Source: Lysinibacillus_B sp050613145 (GTDB lineage: Bacteria; Bacillota; Bacilli; Bacillales_A; Planococcaceae). Taken from it: DNA of 64,000 nt. Shown here piece after piece: positions 34,081 to 43,641 of this stretch. The stretch lies in assembly GCF_050613145.1 (NCBI RefSeq), contig NZ_CP192507.1, positions 868,001-932,000 on the forward strand, in the 5' to 3' direction. The translations under genes and the position numbers were made by a program. Positions within the stretch are counted from its first letter, which is position 1. Each line of letters opens with the position of its first letter. The notes below the pieces were generated by a model. The model made no database searches. It saw only the letters and a program-made list of their open reading frames with translations, and had not been told where the DNA came from.

Positions 34081-34947
34081 ATGAAAAAGAAAATTGCTTT
34101 TATTGGTACAGGGGTTATGGGGGCAAGTATTGTAAAACATTTATTACATGCTGGTCATGAATTAACGGTTTACAATCGAACAAAGAGCAAAACGGATGCT
34201 CTTGTAGCATTAGGTGCGAGGTGGGCTGCAACACCTGCTGAGGCAAGTAAGGGGCAGGATATTATTTTTACAATGGTTGGCTATCCGCAAGATGTAGAAG
34301 AAGTATATTCAGGGGAATATGGTGTTTTTCAAACAGCCATAGCGGGTACCATTGTCGTGGATATGACAACATCTGAGCCAAGCTTAGCTAAAAAGTTGTT
34401 TGAAATAGCGCAAGAAAAAGGGATACATAGTATCGATGCTCCTGTTACTGGCGGTGATATTGGGGCGCAGAATGGCACATTGTCTATTATGATTGGTGGA
34501 GAAAGAGCCGTATTTGAAAAATTACAGTCGATTTTAGAGTCCTTTGCAACCAATATTGTGTATCATGGCGAGGCGGGTGCTGGTCAGCATGCTAAAATGT
34601 GTAATCAGATTGTCATTGCTTCCGGTATGATTGGGGTTTGTGAATCGATGGCTTACGGCTTAAAAGCAGGGCTTTCTATGGAAGACGTTTTAAAGTCGAT
34701 TACATCTGGTGCAGCTGGTTCATGGGCATTATCCAATTTAGCGCCACGCGTGTTAAAAGGCGATTTGGAACCAGGTTTTTATATTAAACATATTATTAAA
34801 GATATTAAAATTGCGATTGATGAAGCAGAACGTATGAATTTACAGCTCCCAGGGCTCGCATTGGCAAAAGCACTATATGAAGAACTAATGGAGCGCGGCT
34901 ATGGCGAAAAAGGAACGCAAGCATTAATTCAATATTATGTAGAATAA
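34081..34947 (+). CDS. ykwC: 3-hydroxyisobutyrate dehydrogenase-family oxidoreductase (YkwC)
   Basis: A 288-aa NAD(P)-dependent beta-hydroxyacid dehydrogenase. The Rossmann motif GTGVMG is at residues 9-14, the substrate loop is DAPVTGGDIGAQNGTL, and the catalytic Lys is in GAGQHAKMCNQI. The C-terminal helical domain has GAAGSWALSNLAPR and SLAKALYEEL-like segments. Sequence and length agree closely with B. subtilis YkwC. The physiological substrate is unknown. The ATG at 34081 follows GGGAGTGGG; the 34069 GTG is less likely. Confidence 0.9.
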   Translation: MKKKIAFIGTGVMGASIVKHLLHAGHELTVYNRTKSKTDALVALGARWAATPAEASKGQDIIFTMVGYPQDVEEVYSGEYGVFQTAIAGTIVVDMTTSEPSLAKKLFEIAQEKGIHSIDAPVTGGDIGAQNGTLSIMIGGERAVFEKLQSILESFATNIVYHGEAGAGQHAKMCNQIVIASGMIGVCESMAYGLKAGLSMEDVLKSITSGAAGSWALSNLAPRVLKGDLEPGFYIKHIIKDIKIAIDEAERMNLQLPGLALAKALYEELMERGYGEKGTQALIQYYVE

Positions 34948-35107
34948 TAGCAAGGTAACTCTGGAAATATAGGTGTGTAAAACTGTTGTAAACTATATAC
35001 TTTTTTTCGTTACTTTCATCGTTTGAGATGGAAAACGGTTATAGGAGAATGGGCTTGCCTATGATACAATTAATGTATAGGGAAGTTTTGAAAGGAGCCG
35101 GTATGCT

Positions 35108-36016
35108 GTGGAAACAGAAAAAAAAGGTATCTTATTAGAGAGTGGTACAAACGAACTTGAAATCGTCGAATTTGAAGTAGGAAGTAATAAATTTGGTATT
35201 AACGTTATTAAAGTAAAAGAAATTATTCAACCAATGAACGTTACATTTATTCCACATGCACATCCACATGTTGAAGGAATTATCCAGCTGCGCGGAGAAG
35301 TATTGCCAGTAGTAGATATGTTAAAAGTGTTAGGCATCTCTAATGCACAACGTAATCCGCAACAAAAATATATCGTAGCTGAATTTAATAAGCAACGTGT
35401 CGTATTCCATGTCGATAATGTAACGCAAATTCATCGCATTTCATGGGATCAAATTGAAAAACCATCTGATATGTATCAAGGCGGCTCATCACAAGTAATT
35501 GGTGTTATTAAATACAAGGATGAAATGATTTTATTGCTTGATTTTGAGCGTATTATGGTAGATATCAACCCTGCTTCAAGTATTAGTGTAGAAGCGGTTA
35601 AAAAATTAGGGAAACGCGAACGTTCAGAAAAGAAAGTTGTGATTGCAGAAGATTCGCCGCTACTTCGTAAACTGCTATTTGATACGATGCAAGAGGCAGG
35701 CTATGCAAATTTAGATTTCTTTGAAAATGGTCGCGATGCGTATGATTATTTAGAAACATTAGCAAAAGCGGATAAAAATATCGAAAACCAAGTACAGATT
35801 GTTATAACAGATATTGAAATGCCACAAATGGACGGACATCATTTAACAAAGAAAATCAAAAGCCATCCAGATTTAAAAAAATTGCCAGTCATTATTTTCT
35901 CAAGCTTAATTACCGAAGATCTTCGTCATAAAGGGGAAGAAGTGGGGGCGGAGGAACAAATTTCAAAACCAGAAATTGCAGAGCTTATATTACGCATGGA
36001 TCAGTTAATCTTATAA
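35108..36016 (+). CDS. cheV: Chemotaxis coupling/adaptation protein CheV
   Basis: A 302-aa protein with an N-terminal CheW domain (about 15-155, coupling receptors to CheA) and a C-terminal receiver domain. The receiver acidic pair is E181-D182, the phospho-acceptor D235 is in VITDIEMPQMDGH, and the conserved Lys is in QISKPEI. Phosphorylation mediates adaptation in Bacillus chemotaxis. The start is GTG at 35108 after AAAGGAG; an ATG at 35103 is out of frame. Monocistronic, ending in a terminator. Confidence 0.95.
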   Translation: METEKKGILLESGTNELEIVEFEVGSNKFGINVIKVKEIIQPMNVTFIPHAHPHVEGIIQLRGEVLPVVDMLKVLGISNAQRNPQQKYIVAEFNKQRVVFHVDNVTQIHRISWDQIEKPSDMYQGGSSQVIGVIKYKDEMILLLDFERIMVDINPASSISVEAVKKLGKRERSEKKVVIAEDSPLLRKLLFDTMQEAGYANLDFFENGRDAYDYLETLAKADKNIENQVQIVITDIEMPQMDGHHLTKKIKSHPDLKKLPVIIFSSLITEDLRHKGEEVGAEEQISKPEIAELILRMDQLIL

Positions 36017-36048
36017 GCAAGCGCCTGTAAAAAATTTATATATTTATG

Positions 36049-36087
36049 AAAAGTCGGGTGCTAATATAAGTATTCCGACTTTTTTTA
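36049..36087 (+). terminator. Terminator after cheV
   Basis: AAAAGTCGG (36049-36057) pairs with CCGACTTTT (36075-36083), followed by a T run. The T run overlaps the first of the PhoP-like repeats before ppx. Confidence 0.8.
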
Positions 36088-36112
36088 CAAAAAATTTACA
36101 TAAAAATTTAAA
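36084..36112 (+). promoter_or_regulatory. PhoP-box-like direct repeats upstream of ppx-ppk
   Basis: Three hexamers TTTACA (36084-36089), TTTACA (36095-36100) and TTTAAA (36107-36112) are spaced 11 and 12 bases apart on the same face of the helix. The Bacillus PhoP box is a set of TT(A/T/C)A(C/T)A hexamers at about 11-bp spacing. They lie 22 bases upstream of a possible -10 TAATAT (36135-36140) and 58-86 bases before ppx, whose product acts on polyphosphate. Function is inferred. Confidence 0.5.
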
Positions 36113-36169
36113 AATGAGTGCTAATGTAAAGCTGTAATATTTATTGTTGAACGAAAAGGAAGTGAAAAA

Positions 36170-37711
36170 ATGGAGAAAGTAAAAACAGCTATTATTGACA
36201 TTGGCTCAAATACGGTACGGCTTGTAATGTATCAATACGATAAAAACGAGGGATTACATGAGTTCGGGAATATTAAAACGGTCGCTCGCCTTCGGACACA
36301 TTTATTGCCTACTGGTGACATGAGCGAAGAAGGAATGGGTATTTTATCGAAAACGCTCGCTTCGTTCAAACGGATTTTGGAAGATTATAATGTAACGGAT
36401 ATCAAGGCTGCTGCAACAGCCGCAGTGCGACAAGCATCAAACAATCAAGAAATTGTTAGGCGTATGAAAGAGGAGACCGGTATTGAAATCGAGATTTTAT
36501 CGGAAGAGGAAGAAGCTTATTTTGGTTTTTTAGCTGTTGTTAATTCGATGGATACAGCTTCTGCTGTAACGATTGATATCGGTGGCGGCTCTACTGAAAT
36601 TACATTGTTTAAAAACAAGAAACTACAAGAAACCCATAGTTTTCCATTCGGGACAGTGAGCTTAAAGCAAAAATTTGTAAAGGGCTCTATTATGGATAAT
36701 GAAGAACGGAAATTGTTACATAATTATATAAAAGAGCAATTTAAGTCGTTAAGCTGGATTTGTGGTGTCGACTTACCTGTTATTGCCATTGGTGGTAGTG
36801 CTCGTAATGTGGCACAAGTCCATCAACAGCAGCATAGATATCCCATTTCAGGTGTACACCAATATGAAATGACGTTAGATGATTTACTCGAATTAAAACA
36901 AGGTCTGAGTCAAATGACGTTTGAACAGTTAAAACAATTGGATGGATTATCGTCCGATCGAGCAGACATTATCGTACCAGCCATAGAAGTGTTTACAACA
37001 TTAATGGAAACTGTTTCAACTGAAAATTTTCAATTAAGTAAAAAGGGGCTCCGAGAAGGGTTAATTATTCATCGTGTATTGCAAGGGGATGCAACAGCAT
37101 TTGATAAATACAATGTCTTTGCAGAAAATGCAAAAAGAATTGCGTTTGAATATGGGCGCTCTATTGAAGAAGTAGAAACACTTTGTGCGCTTAGTGAGCA
37201 AATGTATCGCGAATGTTGTAAGTTAGACTATTTTACATTTAATCAACAACATTTAGAGCTCATTCAACGTGCAGCAAAAGTATTTGCCATTGGCGAATAC
37301 ATTGAACTAGAATCCTCGAGTCAACATACATTCTATTTACTCGCTAATCAATCGATTGCTGGAATGAATCATTTAGAACGCATTAAATTAGCGCTTTTGG
37401 CATCTTATAAAAACCGTGATTACTTCAATCGGTTTGCTATGCCATTTCTATCATGGATACCGCGTGAGGAATTGAAATATTTACGTGATTTTGGTGCATT
37501 ACTTAGATTTGTCTATGCGTTAAATGTATCCAAACGCAATATTGTAAAACAGGTGATGCTGAACCGTATAGATGAAATGGTTCAAGTAGATGTAACGGTG
37601 GAAGGGAGTGCGGTTGCTGAAATTTATCAAGCAGAGCGCACTAAAAAACATATGGAACGGATTTTTAAATGTGAAGTGAGTATTCATTTTCATGAAGAAG
37701 GGTGGAAATAA
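36170..37711 (+). CDS. ppx: Exopolyphosphatase (Ppx/GppA family)
   Basis: A 513-aa ASKHA-fold phosphohydrolase that removes phosphate from the ends of polyphosphate chains (or pppGpp). The phosphate-binding IIDIGSNTVRLV motif is at residues 8-19, the GGGSTEITLF motif near 137-146, and the helical HD-like C-terminal domain extends from about 310. An AAGGAAGTG site precedes the ATG. The ppk gene starts 3 bases after the stop, so synthesis and breakdown of polyphosphate are encoded together. Confidence 0.94.
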   Translation: MEKVKTAIIDIGSNTVRLVMYQYDKNEGLHEFGNIKTVARLRTHLLPTGDMSEEGMGILSKTLASFKRILEDYNVTDIKAAATAAVRQASNNQEIVRRMKEETGIEIEILSEEEEAYFGFLAVVNSMDTASAVTIDIGGGSTEITLFKNKKLQETHSFPFGTVSLKQKFVKGSIMDNEERKLLHNYIKEQFKSLSWICGVDLPVIAIGGSARNVAQVHQQQHRYPISGVHQYEMTLDDLLELKQGLSQMTFEQLKQLDGLSSDRADIIVPAIEVFTTLMETVSTENFQLSKKGLREGLIIHRVLQGDATAFDKYNVFAENAKRIAFEYGRSIEEVETLCALSEQMYRECCKLDYFTFNQQHLELIQRAAKVFAIGEYIELESSSQHTFYLLANQSIAGMNHLERIKLALLASYKNRDYFNRFAMPFLSWIPREELKYLRDFGALLRFVYALNVSKRNIVKQVMLNRIDEMVQVDVTVEGSAVAEIYQAERTKKHMERIFKCEVSIHFHEEGWK

Positions 37712-37713
37712 GG

Positions 37714-39885
37714 ATGAACGTTAATCTTGAGGAGCTAGCAATGGGCACAAATGACCAAAGTGAACAGACGCCAGAAGAACTGCAGCGCGCTGCATTGCTT
37801 GAAGAAATCGCAAAGCCGCAATACTACAATAATCGTGAACTTTCTTGGCTTGCGTTTAATGAGCGTGTATTAGAAGAGGCAGAGGATGAGGAGAATCCAT
37901 TACTTGAACGGTTGAAATTTTTAGCCATTTTTAGTTCGAATTTAGATGAATTCTTCATGGTCCGTGTTGCAGGATTACAGGATCAAGTACGGGCAGATTT
38001 TCATAAGCCGGAAAATAAATCGGGTTTGACGCCAAAAGAGCAATTAGCGAAAATTGCAGAGCGTACACAAGCTTTAGTTCGTCGTCAAACAGAAGTGTAT
38101 CGTTATTTAATCGATGAATGTTTACCGAAGGAAAATGTATTTATTAAAGATTTTAAAGATTTACAGGTAGAACAGAAACGATATATTACGGAATTGTTTG
38201 AAGAAACGATTTTTCCTGTATTAACGCCCGTAGCAGTTGATGCGTATCGTCCATTCCCGACACTTTTAGGGAAAACATTAAACTTGCTTGTCATGTTAGA
38301 AAAAAACAATAATGATGCCGAACATACAACTAAAGTAGCGATTGTCCAAGTACCGTCTGTATTAGATCGTTTTATTAAAGTGCCAACAAAAGATAATCGT
38401 ACGATGTTCGTGCTATTAGAAGATGTTATTACAAGTCATATTGACCACCTGTTCTATGGCTATAAAGTAAAATCTTCTCAAGCATTCCGTTTAACACGTA
38501 ATGCGGATTTAACTATTCACGAAGAGGGAGCGCAAGACCTACTTTCTGAAATTGAAAAAGAGTTAAAGAAGCGTAAATGGGGCGTTGGCTCTCGTTTAGA
38601 AGTACGTGATGGGGAAATGAAAGATGATGTATTAGACTACCTATTAGATGAGTTTGAAATTAGTGAATCAGACGTCTTTAAAATCGATGGACCATTGGAT
38701 TTAACATTTATGTTTCCATTTGTTAAAACGATTTCGGTTGGGCTTGAACATTTACAATATGAGAGCTTTATCCCACAGCCACCGCAAGATTTAGATTCGG
38801 ATGAAAACATTTTTGAAAAGGCGTTAGTACAAGATTTATTTTTCCACCATCCATATGAATCATTTGTGCCGATTGTTGATTTCATCATGGAAGCAGCAAA
38901 TGATCCATCTGTGTTAGCGATTAAACAAACGCTCTATCGTGTAAGTGGAAATTCGCCGATTATTCAGGCGTTAAAGCAGGCAGCAGAGAACGGTAAACAA
39001 GTAACGGTACTTGTCGAGTTAAAGGCGCGTTTTGATGAGGAAAATAACGTCCACTGGGCGAAGTTACTTGAGCAAGCGGGGTGTTTAGTGATTTATGGGA
39101 TGAATAATTTAAAAACCCATTCTAAAATTACGCTTGTTGTACGCCGTCGCCACGGAAAAATTGAGCGCTTTGTTCATCTAGGAACAGGTAATTACAATGA
39201 TGCAACAGCGAAAATTTATACGGATATGGCCATTATTACGTCAAACAAGGAGTTTGGGATTGATGCGACAAACTTCTTTAACTATTTAAGTGGTTATACG
39301 GAAAAACCTGAATTTCATCATTTAGTTGTTGCGCCTTTCGATATTCGAGATGAATTTATTCAACTTATTGATGAGGAGATTGAATGTCATAAACGCCACG
39401 GTAATGGCTTTATTCGTGCAAAAATGAACTCCTTAACAGATAAAGATTTAATGATGAAATTGTATGAAGCATCGATTGCAGGCGTAAAAATTGAACTGAT
39501 TATTCGTGGCATTTGCTGTATAAGACCGGGTGTTCAAGGCATTAGTGAAAATATTACGGTAACATCAATTGTTGGACGTTTCTTAGAGCATTCCCGTATT
39601 TTTTGGTTCCATCATAATGGCGAAAATAAAGTATTCTTATCTTCAGCAGACATGATGACCCGTAATATGATTAAACGCGTAGAGATTTTATTCCCGGTAT
39701 ATTCACCAGAAATCAAAAATCGTATTATAAAAATTATGCAACTCCAATTCGAAGACAATCAAAAAGCGCGTATCCAGGATTCAAATGGTAAGTATCATTA
39801 TAAAGAAGATCATAACGGGAATAAAAAGATTAACAGTCAAGAAATATTCCTTCAAGAAGCGATTGGGCAACCTACGGAAGAATAG
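37714..39885 (+). CDS. ppk1: Polyphosphate kinase 1
   Basis: A 723-aa kinase that makes polyphosphate from ATP. It has the N domain (NNRELSWLAFNERVLEEA), head domain and two phospholipase-D-like catalytic domains. The autophosphorylated His is H469 in NNLKTHSKITLV, with HLGTGNYND and the second PLD-type segment HSRIFWFHHNG. Full length. The start may be 37714 or 37741; the latter has the better GAGGAG site at 6-base spacing. It is co-transcribed with ppx. Confidence 0.95.
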   Translation: MNVNLEELAMGTNDQSEQTPEELQRAALLEEIAKPQYYNNRELSWLAFNERVLEEAEDEENPLLERLKFLAIFSSNLDEFFMVRVAGLQDQVRADFHKPENKSGLTPKEQLAKIAERTQALVRRQTEVYRYLIDECLPKENVFIKDFKDLQVEQKRYITELFEETIFPVLTPVAVDAYRPFPTLLGKTLNLLVMLEKNNNDAEHTTKVAIVQVPSVLDRFIKVPTKDNRTMFVLLEDVITSHIDHLFYGYKVKSSQAFRLTRNADLTIHEEGAQDLLSEIEKELKKRKWGVGSRLEVRDGEMKDDVLDYLLDEFEISESDVFKIDGPLDLTFMFPFVKTISVGLEHLQYESFIPQPPQDLDSDENIFEKALVQDLFFHHPYESFVPIVDFIMEAANDPSVLAIKQTLYRVSGNSPIIQALKQAAENGKQVTVLVELKARFDEENNVHWAKLLEQAGCLVIYGMNNLKTHSKITLVVRRRHGKIERFVHLGTGNYNDATAKIYTDMAIITSNKEFGIDATNFFNYLSGYTEKPEFHHLVVAPFDIRDEFIQLIDEEIECHKRHGNGFIRAKMNSLTDKDLMMKLYEASIAGVKIELIIRGICCIRPGVQGISENITVTSIVGRFLEHSRIFWFHHNGENKVFLSSADMMTRNMIKRVEILFPVYSPEIKNRIIKIMQLQFEDNQKARIQDSNGKYHYKEDHNGNKKINSQEIFLQEAIGQPTEE

Positions 39886-39898
39886 CGTGCTTAAAAAT

Positions 39899-39937
39899 TT
39901 TCATATAGTCTTGCAAAAAATGCAAGGCTATATGAAA
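39899..39937 (+). terminator. Long hairpin after ppk1
   Basis: TTTCATATAGTCTTGCA (39899-39915) pairs with TGCAAGGCTATATGAAA (39921-39937) with one G-T pair. No T tract follows, so it may stabilise the 3' end rather than terminate efficiently. Confidence 0.6.
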
Positions 39938-39975
39938 CTAAAGACAGTAGAATGAGTTGGATAGGAGTGTAAAAA

Positions 39976-41607
39976 GTGATAAAGGTCGTAGAGAAAGATA
40001 GAATGAAAGCCTTACAACAAATTATTCAACTAAATCCATTCGATGCTGTCATTGTATTAAAAAAAGTACAGTACCGGTATGAAATTGAATGTGTAAATGA
40101 AAAAGCGATTCAGCTCTTTCAGGAACCAAGTAATGTGAAAATGGATGCGGAATGTTTTTTCGGGGCTATTGATTGGCAAACGTTAAATCCCTTTGTTGAA
40201 AAGCTAAGCAACCAAGTGGAATACATAAATCTGAAGTTAGAACAACAAATGGCATTATATATGCAAAAACTAGTGATCAATGATGAATCCTATATTCTCA
40301 TTGTCCTGCGTGCAGTCATTAATCATGAGCATTTTGTGTATGAAGATGAGTTAACAAATTTATTTAATAGACGTGCATTACAACATCAATGGTCATCGTT
40401 TACAGAGCAACGAATAAAGCGACATGTGGCACTTCTAATCATTGATTTAGATCGTTTTAAAAAATTTAACGAATCGTTAGGGAAGCAAAAAGCAGATGGT
40501 ATGTTAGCGATAATTAGTGAACGATTTACAGCATTGCGCCATAAGCATTGTGAGATTTTTCGCTATAATAGCGATGAATTTGTGTTCGTCATAGGCTATG
40601 ATGCGCAAGCAGAGGTTGAAGTGTTAGCGGCACAAATTTTAACATTGTTGAAAGAACCGATTGTTGTAGATGAGCAAGACTATTATGTCACGGCATCTAT
40701 TGGTATTGCCACAAGTATCGCTGAGCAAAAACCACAATTAGATACGATGTTGCATCATGCAGACCAGGCGTTGTTTTATGTCAAAAATCATAGTCGAGGT
40801 GATTATCGTTTTTACCGTAAAGAAATGAGCCAAGTGTTTCCTAACGAAGCATTAATGGAGGCGCATTTACGTAGAGCGATTGAACTAAATGAATTATCCG
40901 TTCATTTTCAGCCGCAGATGGATTTACAATCAAACGAGATCAACAGTTTTGAAGCATTAATTCGTTGGCATAATCGTAAGTTTGGTTTTGTGTCCCCAGC
41001 GCAATTTATTCCGTTAGCAGAATCATCCGGATTAATTATAGAAATTGGGGATTGGGTATTAGAACGTGTATGTCAATATTTGCAAGAATGGAAACAAAAA
41101 GGCTATCGACCTGTCAGAATTGCTGTTAATATTTCACCAAAGCAATTTAAACAGGAACATTTTGCGAAAAAAGTAGAGCGAGTAATTAAGCAATACGATA
41201 TTGCCCCAGCGCAATTAGAACTCGAAATTACAGAAGGTTCCATGACGAATGTGCATGAAACAACGGCTATTTTAAATGAGTTAAAGCAGTTAGGCGTGTT
41301 TGTATCAGTAGATGATTTTGGGACAGGTTATTCGTCGCTCAGTTATTTGAAAACATACCCGATCGATATTATTAAGATTGATCAATCGTTTATTGCTGAT
41401 ATTGAAGAAGATGAAAAAAACGAGGCGATTGTAAAGGCGATTATTTTATTATCACATACGCTCGGATTAGAAGTAATTGCAGAAGGCGTCGAGAAAAAAA
41501 ATCAAGAACAGTTTCTGCTTAAAAATCATTGTAAAAAAGTACAAGGTTATTTATACAATAAGCCATTGCCAGTTGAAGAAATTGTCGAGCAATATTTAAT
41601 TAATTAA
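39976..41607 (+). CDS. GGDEF/EAL protein with degenerate GGDEF, probable c-di-GMP phosphodiesterase
   Basis: A 543-aa soluble protein with an N-terminal PAS-like segment (1-115), a GGDEF domain (about 122-282) and an EAL domain (about 295-540). The diguanylate cyclase signature reads N198-S-D-E-F202 instead of GGDEF, so synthesis is probably lost. The EAL domain keeps E326-A-L, DDFGTGYSSLSYL and IKIDQSFI, the metal and catalytic residues. It starts with GTG after TAGGAGTG. It lies where the EAL gene ykuI lies in B. subtilis, upstream of darB. Confidence 0.92.
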   Translation: MIKVVEKDRMKALQQIIQLNPFDAVIVLKKVQYRYEIECVNEKAIQLFQEPSNVKMDAECFFGAIDWQTLNPFVEKLSNQVEYINLKLEQQMALYMQKLVINDESYILIVLRAVINHEHFVYEDELTNLFNRRALQHQWSSFTEQRIKRHVALLIIDLDRFKKFNESLGKQKADGMLAIISERFTALRHKHCEIFRYNSDEFVFVIGYDAQAEVEVLAAQILTLLKEPIVVDEQDYYVTASIGIATSIAEQKPQLDTMLHHADQALFYVKNHSRGDYRFYRKEMSQVFPNEALMEAHLRRAIELNELSVHFQPQMDLQSNEINSFEALIRWHNRKFGFVSPAQFIPLAESSGLIIEIGDWVLERVCQYLQEWKQKGYRPVRIAVNISPKQFKQEHFAKKVERVIKQYDIAPAQLELEITEGSMTNVHETTAILNELKQLGVFVSVDDFGTGYSSLSYLKTYPIDIIKIDQSFIADIEEDEKNEAIVKAIILLSHTLGLEVIAEGVEKKNQEQFLLKNHCKKVQGYLYNKPLPVEEIVEQYLIN

Positions 41608-41625
41608 GCGGTTGTTCCAAAATAT

Positions 41626-41665
41626 AAAAAGTAGCGATTCGATTTGAGAATTGGCTGCTTTTTGC
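41626..41665 (+). terminator. Terminator after the GGDEF/EAL gene
   Basis: AAAAAGTAGCGATTC pairs with GAATTGGCTGCTTTTT (one bulge and one G-T pair), ending in T residues. Confidence 0.75.
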
Positions 41666-41809
41666 TTTTTAAAAGGTTGTGTTTACTTGATGTATTCATT
41701 TTAAACATGAGATGTGATAAAGGTGCTATGCACGATAGGTGTGCATTCTAATTGCATAGAATGGTAGCTAGTCAGAGATACTACGTAAAAACGAAAGGAG
41801 GTTTTTTAT

Positions 41810-42046
41810 GTGAGTTTATTTGTCTGGTCATCGATTGTGGTCGTTGTTATTTTATGTGCACTTGCAGCCTATTCCACTATGGTAGCAGCAAACCAGATTC
41901 AAAAGAGTAATTCAGAGCTTGATACATCCGTTGACCCTGCCATTCGGAGGCATCCGTTTTTATTGAACCCAATCATTATGATGTATATTGTCGTCGGTAT
42001 TTTTATGACAATCGTTCTTTTCTTTTATTGGGCAAGAGGTGAATAA
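41810..42046 (+). CDS. Small membrane protein, 78 aa
   Basis: A protein with two membrane helices (about 4-27 and 53-73) separated by a polar segment (NQIQKSNSELDTSVDPAIRRHPF). The start is GTG at 41810, 8 bases after AAAGGAGG; the overlapping ATG at 41808 runs straight into a stop. I do not recognise the family. It lies between the EAL gene and darB. Confidence 0.75.
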   Translation: MSLFVWSSIVVVVILCALAAYSTMVAANQIQKSNSELDTSVDPAIRRHPFLLNPIIMMYIVVGIFMTIVLFFYWARGE

Positions 42047-42163
42047 AAGGGGAATTTTAGCATTTCAGGCTCCTGTACATAGTCACTTCTTAGTCAATTA
42101 TGATATGATAGCTATGAGTGCACTATCCTGCTCAAGTTTTGAGCGGTAAAGGAGTAGAATGTT

Positions 42164-42607
42164 ATGCTGTCAATAAATAACAGAGGGTTATTAGATATAC
42201 CCATTAAAGACTTTATTATTTCTTCTGAGAAGGTTGCTCACGTCCAAAGTGGGAATAATGCGGAACATGCTTTACTCGTGTTAACTCGCACGGGCTACTC
42301 TTCTATTCCGGTATTAGATGTCAAATATCGTCTCCGAGGCTTATTAAGTAGCAAAATGATTACAGAAGCGATTTTAGGTTTAGAGCGCATTGAATATGAA
42401 CGTCTTTCTGAAATTAAAGTAGATGCTATAATGGAAAAGGAAATTGCTTATTTACGAGTAACAGATACTTTTAAACGCGCGTTAGATTTAGTGATTAACC
42501 ATGCTTTTCTTAGTGTTGTCGATGAAGAAGGGACGTTTGTAGGGATTATGACACGTCGCGTTATATTAAAGCAACTCAAAAAGTATATTTATATGAATGA
42601 ACGATAA
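42164..42607 (+). CDS. darB: CBS-domain c-di-AMP-binding protein (DarB/CbpB, YkuL)
   Basis: A 147-aa protein of two CBS motifs (about 15-70 and 85-145): VAHVQSGNNAEHALLVLTRTGYSSIPVLD and FKRALDLVINHAFLSVVDEEGTFVGIMTRR. Orthology to B. subtilis YkuL, now DarB, is supported by the following ccpC, dapH and dapL homologues in the same order. DarB binds c-di-AMP; the apo form stimulates the (p)ppGpp synthetase Rel and pyruvate carboxylase. A possible K+/c-di-AMP link exists with KtrC in this window. Confidence 0.9.
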   Translation: MLSINNRGLLDIPIKDFIISSEKVAHVQSGNNAEHALLVLTRTGYSSIPVLDVKYRLRGLLSSKMITEAILGLERIEYERLSEIKVDAIMEKEIAYLRVTDTFKRALDLVINHAFLSVVDEEGTFVGIMTRRVILKQLKKYIYMNER

Positions 42608-42612
42608 TCAAC

Positions 42613-42653
42613 AGAAAATCGGCAAAATCCTACATGGATTTTGTCGATTTTTA
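42613..42653 (+). terminator. Terminator after darB
   Basis: AAAATCGGCAAAATCC pairs with GGATTTTGTCGATTTTT around a TACAT loop. Confidence 0.88.
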
Positions 42654-42674
42654 ATACTGTGAAAGGATGAGATT

Positions 42675-43565
42675 ATGACCGCGACAGAGGCTGAAATTAT
42701 TAAAGTATTGGCAGAAGAAAAAAATATGCGTAAGGCAGCGGAACGTCTTTTTTTAACACAGCCAGCCTTATCACAAAGGTTGCAATCGATTGAAAAAGAC
42801 TGGGGAACACAGCTGTTTTTACGTTCACAACGTGGCTTAACCCCTACACCCGCAGGAGAGCTCGTTATTCAATATGCAACAGAGCAAATCGCCAGACGGG
42901 AAGAAGTGTTTGAAACGATTCAAGCATTAAATGCAAAAGTACATGGCACACTTAAAATTGCTTGTGCGTCTATTGTGGGACAAAATTGGTTACCGCAAGT
43001 ATTGAAAGACTTTGTTACGTTGTATCCAGATACAAAAATTTCATTAATGACTGGTTGGAGTTCAGAAATTGTGAAAGCCTTATATGAAGGAGAGGCGCAT
43101 ATTGGGATTGTCAGAGGGCAAGCGGATTGGAAAGGGAAGAAAATTCACTTATTCCGCGATATGATGTACTTAGTAGATAAAGAAATTCAAGCATTGGAAG
43201 ATATTTATACAGCAGATCGTCCATTCATCCAATTCAAAAGCGACTCAGATTATTATCAAGAAATTTTGCAATGGTGGCAACGTCATTTTAACCAAAATCC
43301 ACGGCATCAAATTATTGTCGATCAAATTGAAACGTGTAAACAAATGGCTTTAAATGGTATTGGTTATGCCATTTTGCCTTCTATTACATTAAACGGAACG
43401 GAAGATGTCAATAAAATTCCGTTAGTGCATTCTGAAAAAGATATGGGCTTAACACGGGATACGTGGCTGATCGGTTATGATTCAGCCTTTGAGTTACTTC
43501 AAGTAAAAGCATTTGTTGATGTTGTGCAAGATCGAGCCCGTTGTTTATACGAATATAAGAATTAA
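42675..43565 (+). CDS. ccpC: LysR-family regulator CcpC
   Basis: A 296-aa LysR-type regulator: N-terminal winged helix (NMRKAAERLFLTQPALSQRLQSIEKDWGTQLFLRSQRGLTPTPAG), linker helix and effector domain. Sequence and neighbourhood match B. subtilis CcpC, the citrate-responsive repressor of citB and citZ. Strongly CcpC-like segments include SLMTGWSSEIVKALYEG and DQIETCKQMALNGIGYAILPS. It is followed by dapH, as in B. subtilis. Confidence 0.93.
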   Translation: MTATEAEIIKVLAEEKNMRKAAERLFLTQPALSQRLQSIEKDWGTQLFLRSQRGLTPTPAGELVIQYATEQIARREEVFETIQALNAKVHGTLKIACASIVGQNWLPQVLKDFVTLYPDTKISLMTGWSSEIVKALYEGEAHIGIVRGQADWKGKKIHLFRDMMYLVDKEIQALEDIYTADRPFIQFKSDSDYYQEILQWWQRHFNQNPRHQIIVDQIETCKQMALNGIGYAILPSITLNGTEDVNKIPLVHSEKDMGLTRDTWLIGYDSAFELLQVKAFVDVVQDRARCLYEYKN

Positions 43566-43641
43566 TACGTGCGATTGAAATAAAAATTTAGTACAATCAA
43601 AACATGTTATAAAAACTTACATGAAAAGAGGTTGTATAAAG

